Shown here: piece after piece, positions 59,270 through 64,000 of the stretch
Layout: each line of letters starts with the position of its first letter
How positions within the stretch are numbered: the stretch's first letter is position 1
Assembly: GCA_030015575.1 (NCBI GenBank)
Contig: JASDDO010000026.1
Span: 190,551,739 to 190,615,738, forward strand
DNA from: Agapanthus africanus
Taxonomy: Eukaryota; Streptophyta; Magnoliopsida; Asparagales; Amaryllidaceae
DNA length: 64,000 nucleotides
Reading direction: 5' to 3'
Notes under the pieces: model-generated
The model's input: the letters and a program-made list of their open reading frames with translations, nothing else
What the model was told of the DNA's origin: nothing
The model's database searches: none
Position numbers and translations under genes: made by a program

Positions 59270-59454
59270 ACTTTGGATGAATTGGGTGATCGTGTTTCAC
59301 AGTAATTCTTAGAAAGTCCTGCTGAATTTTCTGCATATTTTTAATTTGGAAAAAACCCAGTTTTTAAAAAATGTACAGAGAGCATTTTGGATTTAGGGTT
59401 TCGGGTTCGTTCGGACTTCAAACTCCGTCTGGACTTCGCCTAAGGCTCTAGTTA

Positions 59455-59467
59455 GGCTCTGATACCA
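59455..59467 (-). other. Primer binding site of C
   Basis: The minus-strand TGGTATCAGAGCC lies one base from the 5' LTR. It is the initiator-Met tRNA primer motif. Confidence 0.88.
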
Positions 59468-59468
59468 C

Positions 59469-61478
59469 TGTAGGGTTCCTAGGCACACTATAGAGGTCTC
59501 ACAAGGCATCAACCATGCCAATTTCAAATTTTATGGGTGCCGAGAAACCCTAATACGGATCGTTGACTAGAAATTTAGGCGATAAACGAAACTAGTTAAC
59601 AACTTAACTAAAGGAGAGAGGCTACAACGTTTGTAGATCCGGTTCTCCACTTCCTTAGCTCCACGTAGGCGTCCTCTCACTGTCCATCTCGAATCCCGAA
59701 CTCAAACGTCGGCTTCATCGGAGAATTGGGCGGACTAGGTCGTCGGCTTCGTGCCGAAGATGATCTACGTCGAGGTTTCACAAGTTCAAGCTCCGACTTC
59801 ACCAAGTTGTGAAACTTGTGAAGAAAACAACCAAAACAACTTGGCAAGAGGTAGAGGGTGAAGAAATAGGAGGTGGGTTCACTTTAGAATTGGATTTCTC
59901 ACACTTTTGCTCAAGATGCCATTGTTGAAGACAAGGTTTTTCTTGAAGAAGAAGAAGAAGGAGAAGAAGAAAGAATATGATAAGTTTCTTATTTAAAAAA
60001 GAAACTAATATGAATACTTATCATATACTAACCATGGTCAAGTGTAGAGATTAAACTAAGGTTAGTTAGAATGGTTTGGGTTAAGGATGAGATAAGGATG
60101 GTGGACTTTGTCAAAGCTTCAAGAAGCTTCAACATAGAAACAAAATAAGCCACCATTCTTAATAATATCCATAATGACTAAATAAATAAATAACTAAGTT
60201 AATAATCAAAACCCTAACCATTATACATGTAACCATGGTTTAATCTTTACACAAACCCAAGTGAGCAAGTATCATCAAACCTGATACAAACAAGTGCACA
60301 AAAAAATATATCACATATACAATGTGCATCAAGTGAGAATGAAATACGGTATCACATACACGCATTATTCTCGCTCCCAAACATATCTCATATGCGCTCC
60401 TATTTCATTTCGCTTGAGCCAGGAAACCTCTGTGTAGGACTTTAAAGACTCGTCAATACGCCGGTAGCAGATGATGATCATATCAAGCACCCACAAGCCG
60501 CAAGCGGTCTGCTAAACGTAACGGCCATCCGGGTATTGAACGATCAGAAGATCGACGAGTTAGCCCGCTCACACTCCTGTGAATCTAACCAGTAACACTT
60601 ACCGTACAGTCCGGTCTGTTCGTCTGATATGTCGCATATCAAGTCTAGGGGTGGTATACGTCAGACCCCATTAACCGATAAGTCGTGCCGATGTGAGGCT
60701 CATAACGGGTCGAGAAACTACTGGTAACACTTACCAGCAAATCTCAGATCAGCCCTGGCCAGGGACTTCCCTGTTACGGCCAATCGAGCACAGCGCAACA
60801 TCAACCCCCAATACCGGGAGAGACGAAACCCCTCCTATCGCTCATTGCCTCCATGTGACTCGGGACTGTCCCCAAAGACCACCGTTTTGCACGCCCTCAT
60901 GGACGTGGTAAGGTGGAGATCAAAGCACAGTGGGAATCACACAAGACTCTATGACGATCTCAGGTCTACAGACTAACCTGTACAAGTATCACCTGAGAAC
61001 TGCCATCTGACGTGAGGTATAATACCATCTGGGAGTTCTCGGCGAGTCCGTCTAGTGTACCCAGTCTCCACTGAGCACCCGTATACCATCTCTGATGTCG
61101 AGCACCAATGGATATGGGATCATCCACCGCCCATCTCATGGGTCGAGAAGCGTATACGCTAGTCTACACTGGTATATCGATGCCCCGTCTCGATACACCC
61201 ACGACTAGGGACCTTGAAGGATGTACTTATGGACTACCATGTCCCCACTAGTATGATCTGCATCATAGTCCAGGTAGTCAAGTACACATCCTAAGGGCTT
61301 TATCAACATGTAACTATAAGACAGTTTAAAGAGACAATTGTACATGTTAAGATAAAGAGTAACCAGATAGCATACTATCATATCGAGCAAGAAAGTCATC
61401 TCTATATATGTCCAAGCATCCAATATAATATACATCATCTGTACAATACTGGCCTCTAGGGCATACATACAACTAACA
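59469..61478 (-). repeat. 5' LTR of C
   Basis: 2010 bp from TGTAGGG to AACTAACA on the + strand. It serves as the uninterrupted reference for the D insertion site. Confidence 0.92.
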
Positions 61479-61483
61479 TATAC
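61479..61483. other. Target-site duplication of C, right copy (TATAC)
   Basis: This matches 41273-41277 and shows that C went into LTR-B. Confidence 0.9.
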
Positions 61484-62164
61484 AACATGGCAAGTGGTAG
61501 AGGATGAAGAAATAGGAAGTGCGTTCGCTTTGGATTTGGATTTCTCACTTGGATTCATCACTTGATAATTTTCAAGCAAAGGTTTTCTTTCTTCTTGAAG
61601 AAGAAGAAGAAGAAAGAAAAGAATAAAATGAATAATGCACAAAAAGGAAAATCAAGTGATGCTTATCATTTAGCAACCATGGGTGTGTGTTTACTTTAAA
61701 CCATGTTTAGCTTAAAAGTTAAGTTTGGGAGTTCTCGGCGAGTCCGTCCAGTGTACCCAGTCTCCACTGAGCACCCATATATCATCTCTGAAGTCAAACA
61801 CCAATGGATATAGGATCATCCATCGCCTATCTGTATGGGTCGAGAAGGTATACGCTAGTCTACTCTGGTATATCGATACCCTGTCTCGATACACCCACGA
61901 CTAGGGACCTTGAAGGATGTACTTATGGACTACCATGTCCCTACTAGTATGATCCGCATCATAGTCCAGGTAGTCAAGTACACATCCTAAGGGCTTTACC
62001 AACATGTGACAGAGAGACAATCAGTATACACGTTAAGATAAAGAGCAACCAGATAGCATACTATCATGTCGAGCAAGAAAGTCCTCCCTATATATGTCCC
62101 AGCATCCACTACAATATACATCCTATGTACAGTAATGGCCTCTAGGGCATACATATAACTAACA

Positions 62165-62169
62165 GCAAG
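62165..62169. other. Target-site duplication of B, right copy (GCAAG)
   Basis: This matches 40901-40905. A's RT similarity resumes immediately after it. Confidence 0.88.
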
Positions 62170-63990
62170 AAGGACCTAATAGATTTGAGCATAGCCACTG
62201 GAGAAAAGGTTTCGTCATAGTCCAAACCAGGTCTTTGACGGAAACCCTTTGCAACAAGTCTAGCCTTATAGGTTTCAACCTGTCTATCTACACTAATCTT
62301 CTTTTTGAAGATCCATTTGCATCCTACGGTTTTACCCCATCTGGAGCAATGTCCAAAGTCCATACTTTGTTGGTGTACATGGACTCCATTTCGGTCCGCA
62401 TTACATCCAGCCATTTTACTGAGTCACCGCTCTGAATGGCTTGCTGGAAGCTAGTAGGTTCATCATAGTGAATAGTGCAATCCTCTCTATCCCCGTCTAT
62501 GAGAAAACCGTAATATCTCTCGGGCGGATGAGATTGCCTACTACTCCTGCGGAGTGGCGTCGGGATGTCCTGTTCTCCTGAACCTTCTGGTTCTTCCAAG
62601 CTTTCAGTAATAGCTTGTGGTTCTGGAATTTCTTCCAGTCTACTGCGCTCCCACTCTTCTGATTTTCTAAAAATTCAGCTTCTATGAAGTGGGCATAACT
62701 AGAAACAAAAACCTTTTGTTCCTCTGCGTAATAGAAACAATATCCCATGGAGTTCTTTGGATATCCCATAAACTTGCACTGTACTGAGCGTGCCTCGAGC
62801 TTGTCCGCATGCTGTCTTTTTACAAAAGCTGGACATCCCCATGCCTTCAGGTATTGAAGACAGGGTTTCTTCCCACTCCACATCTGATATGATGTGGTAG
62901 GCACAGTTTTGGTTGGAACCTTGTTCAAAAGATATGCAGCTGATTCTAGTGCATAACCCCAGAAAGATCGCGGTAACTCAGCATTACTCATCATGGAACG
63001 AACCATATCTAATATGGTTCGATTCCTCCTTTCTGATACACCGTTGTGTTGTGGTGTGTATGGAGGAGTAAGCTGAGAGAGAATTCCATTCTCTTTTAAG
63101 TAACCCAGGAACTCGGCACTTAAGTATTCACCACCTCGATCAGATCTCAGTGTCTTGATACTTTTGCCGGTTTGGTTTTCCACTTCATTCCTGTATTCTT
63201 GGAATTTCTCAAAGGCCTCGGATTTATGCTTCATTAAGAAGACATATCCATACCTAGAGAAATCATCCGTAAAAGTAATGAAGTAGGAATAACCTCCTCG
63301 CGCATGTGTAGACATTGGACCGCATACGTCACTGTGTACGAGTCCTAAGAGCTCGCTTGCTCTTACCCGTGTCCAGTAAACGGAGTCTTTGCCATCTTTC
63401 CTATGAGACAAGATTCACAAGTAGCATAAGATTGATATTCGAACGGATTCAAATATCCTTATCTATGTAACTTAGTTAACCTTCTCTTATTAATATGAGC
63501 CAGTCTCCAATGCCATAAGAAAGCCTGATTTAATTCCGGAGACTTTCTTTTAAGTGTGTTCTAGACACTGAAAATCTGAGTTTGATTTAATACGTATATT
63601 CCGTTTTGTAATGTACCTGACCCAATCATAACTTGATTTAGGTGGATGTGGACCACATCGCTTATTAAAGTAAAATCATATCCTTCCTTAGAAAGTAAGG
63701 ATACAGATATGATATTACAAGTTGTACCTGGTACATAAAAACAGTTACACAGAATCAATATCTGCCCAGTTGTCAGTCCAAGATGATATTCCCCTACGGA
63801 TTCAGCATCCATGCTCATTCCGTTAGCAACCGTGAGGGTCATATCACCTATCCCGATAACCCTACTGTTTCTCAGAGCCTGTAACGAATTACAGATGTGA
63901 GATCCTGACCCGGTATCCAATACCCAGGAAGTAGGGTTAACTGACATACAGTTCTCTATCAGAAACACACCCGAAGCTGAAGCCACAACA
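62165..63990 (-). pseudogene. A pol: protease, integrase and start of RT (fossil Copia)
   Basis: Minus-strand Copia domains in order from the right edge. The protease has [13 protein letters not shown] near 63900. The integrase core is at about 63330-62990 ([38 protein letters not shown]). The integrase/RT linker has RRSSRQSHPPERYYGF near 62550, and the RT start has KARLVAKGFRQRPG near 62240. The gag side is outside the window. It is broken, with about three breaks here. Confidence 0.85.
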
Positions 63991-64000
63991 AGCTTCGAAT

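Larger units (their letters stand above)
56641..59454 (-). other. Long leader of C without recognisable gag
   Basis: About 2.8 kb between pol and primer site, colinear with the E leader. It contains, in plus coordinates, three hairpins (57044-57249), the twofold cassette (57390-57624), the CGTTAG/CTAACG stem near 57795-57815, the block shared with Tekay (58685-58933) and the GC-rich hairpin (59223-59269). Although pol is well preserved next door, no open frame here exceeds about 120 codons or shows gag motifs. Confidence 0.75.
41278..61478 (-). mobile_element. Element C: young Copia element with near-whole pol, carrying D
   Basis: A minus-strand Copia element of about 10.4 kb without D. The 5' LTR is at 59469-61478, the 3' LTR at 41278-43026 plus 52851-53312, with TATAC duplications outside. 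LTRs differ at about 1.7% of sites by eye, and one about 0.2-kb segment (42136-42342) is absent from the right LTR. Pol is nearly whole, with about two breaks. The leader has no visible gag. It belongs to the same family as E and is the best-preserved copy. Confidence 0.9.
40906..62164 (-). mobile_element. Element B: solo LTR (Copia, C/E family), interrupted by C
   Basis: A single minus-strand LTR, 40906-41277 plus 61479-62164 (about 1.06 kb in all), with GCAAG on both sides and no internal region. A solo LTR is normally left by recombination between the two LTRs of an element. It is about half the length of LTR-C and LTR-E and lacks a central part, so it has also lost DNA, mainly before the GGGAGTTCTCGGCGAG block near 61727. 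It is older than C, which lies inside it. Confidence 0.85.
27241..64000 (-). mobile_element. Element A: Copia element hosting E and the B/C/D stack
   Basis: A minus-strand Copia element whose 3' LTR starts TGTCACGC at 27241 and ends ACTAACA at 39607, split by E. Its pol runs leftward from the window's right edge and is split by the B solo LTR at 40905/62165. Visible A pieces are 27241-28056, 38475-40905 and 62165-64000. The 5' part, including the 5' LTR, is outside. It is broken, with about four breaks in the visible coding region besides the large insertions. Confidence 0.82.

Overview
The window is nuclear DNA from a flowering plant, almost certainly heterochromatin (pericentromeric or other repeat-rich DNA). 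All 64 kb can be assigned to LTR retrotransposons nested inside one another. I found no host gene, no structural RNA gene and no DNA transposon. The plant assignment rests on three things: Tekay/Del-type Gypsy chromoviruses with a chromodomain and very long LTRs, Copia elements with 2-kb LTRs, and initiator-Met tRNA primer sites. I do not name a species.

I use private letters for eight elements. F is an old + strand Copia (18751-25051 visible) and forms the oldest layer. On its left it is broken by H (+, visible 1-18750), a Tekay-type element with 4.5-kb LTRs and no gag-pol in its visible part. H's 3' LTR was itself entered by K (-, 2647-14909), a young Tekay element with recognisable gag-pol and target-site duplication AATTC. 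On its right, F's 3' LTR is broken by G (+, 25052 onward, another Copia). G is broken just after its primer site by A (-, Copia, 27241 to beyond 64000). A's 3' LTR holds E (+ Copia, 28057-38474). A's RT region holds B (- solo LTR, ends 40906 and 62164, duplication GCAAG). B holds C (- Copia, 41278-61478, duplication TATAC), and C's 3' LTR holds D (43027-52850), a rearranged relative of H. The chain F, G, A, B, C, D is six layers deep.

LTR pairs counted by eye differ by about 1% (K), 1.2% (E and D) and 1.7% (C). At a commonly used grass rate of 1.3e-8 per site per year this gives insertions within roughly the last 0.3-0.7 million years. F is far older.

The more unusual content is as follows. 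(1) D contains a 7-kb near-perfect palindrome (two 3503-bp arms, 36-bp centre), best explained by inversion of most of a young element. (2) H and D share an array of small hairpins (GTGCA/TGCAC, about 31-bp period) with compensatory changes in the stems. (3) F, E and C share a cluster of three hairpins with a conserved TTGAC..GTCAA loop and covarying stems. (4) E and C share a strong GC-rich hairpin about 0.2 kb after the primer site. (5) A block of about 240 bp is shared between Copia elements (E, C) and Tekay elements (H, D). (6) The Copia family has a 3-kb leader in which no gag is recognisable. The best candidate for an undescribed system is this set of structured, covarying RNA-like elements in retrotransposon leaders and 3' regions.
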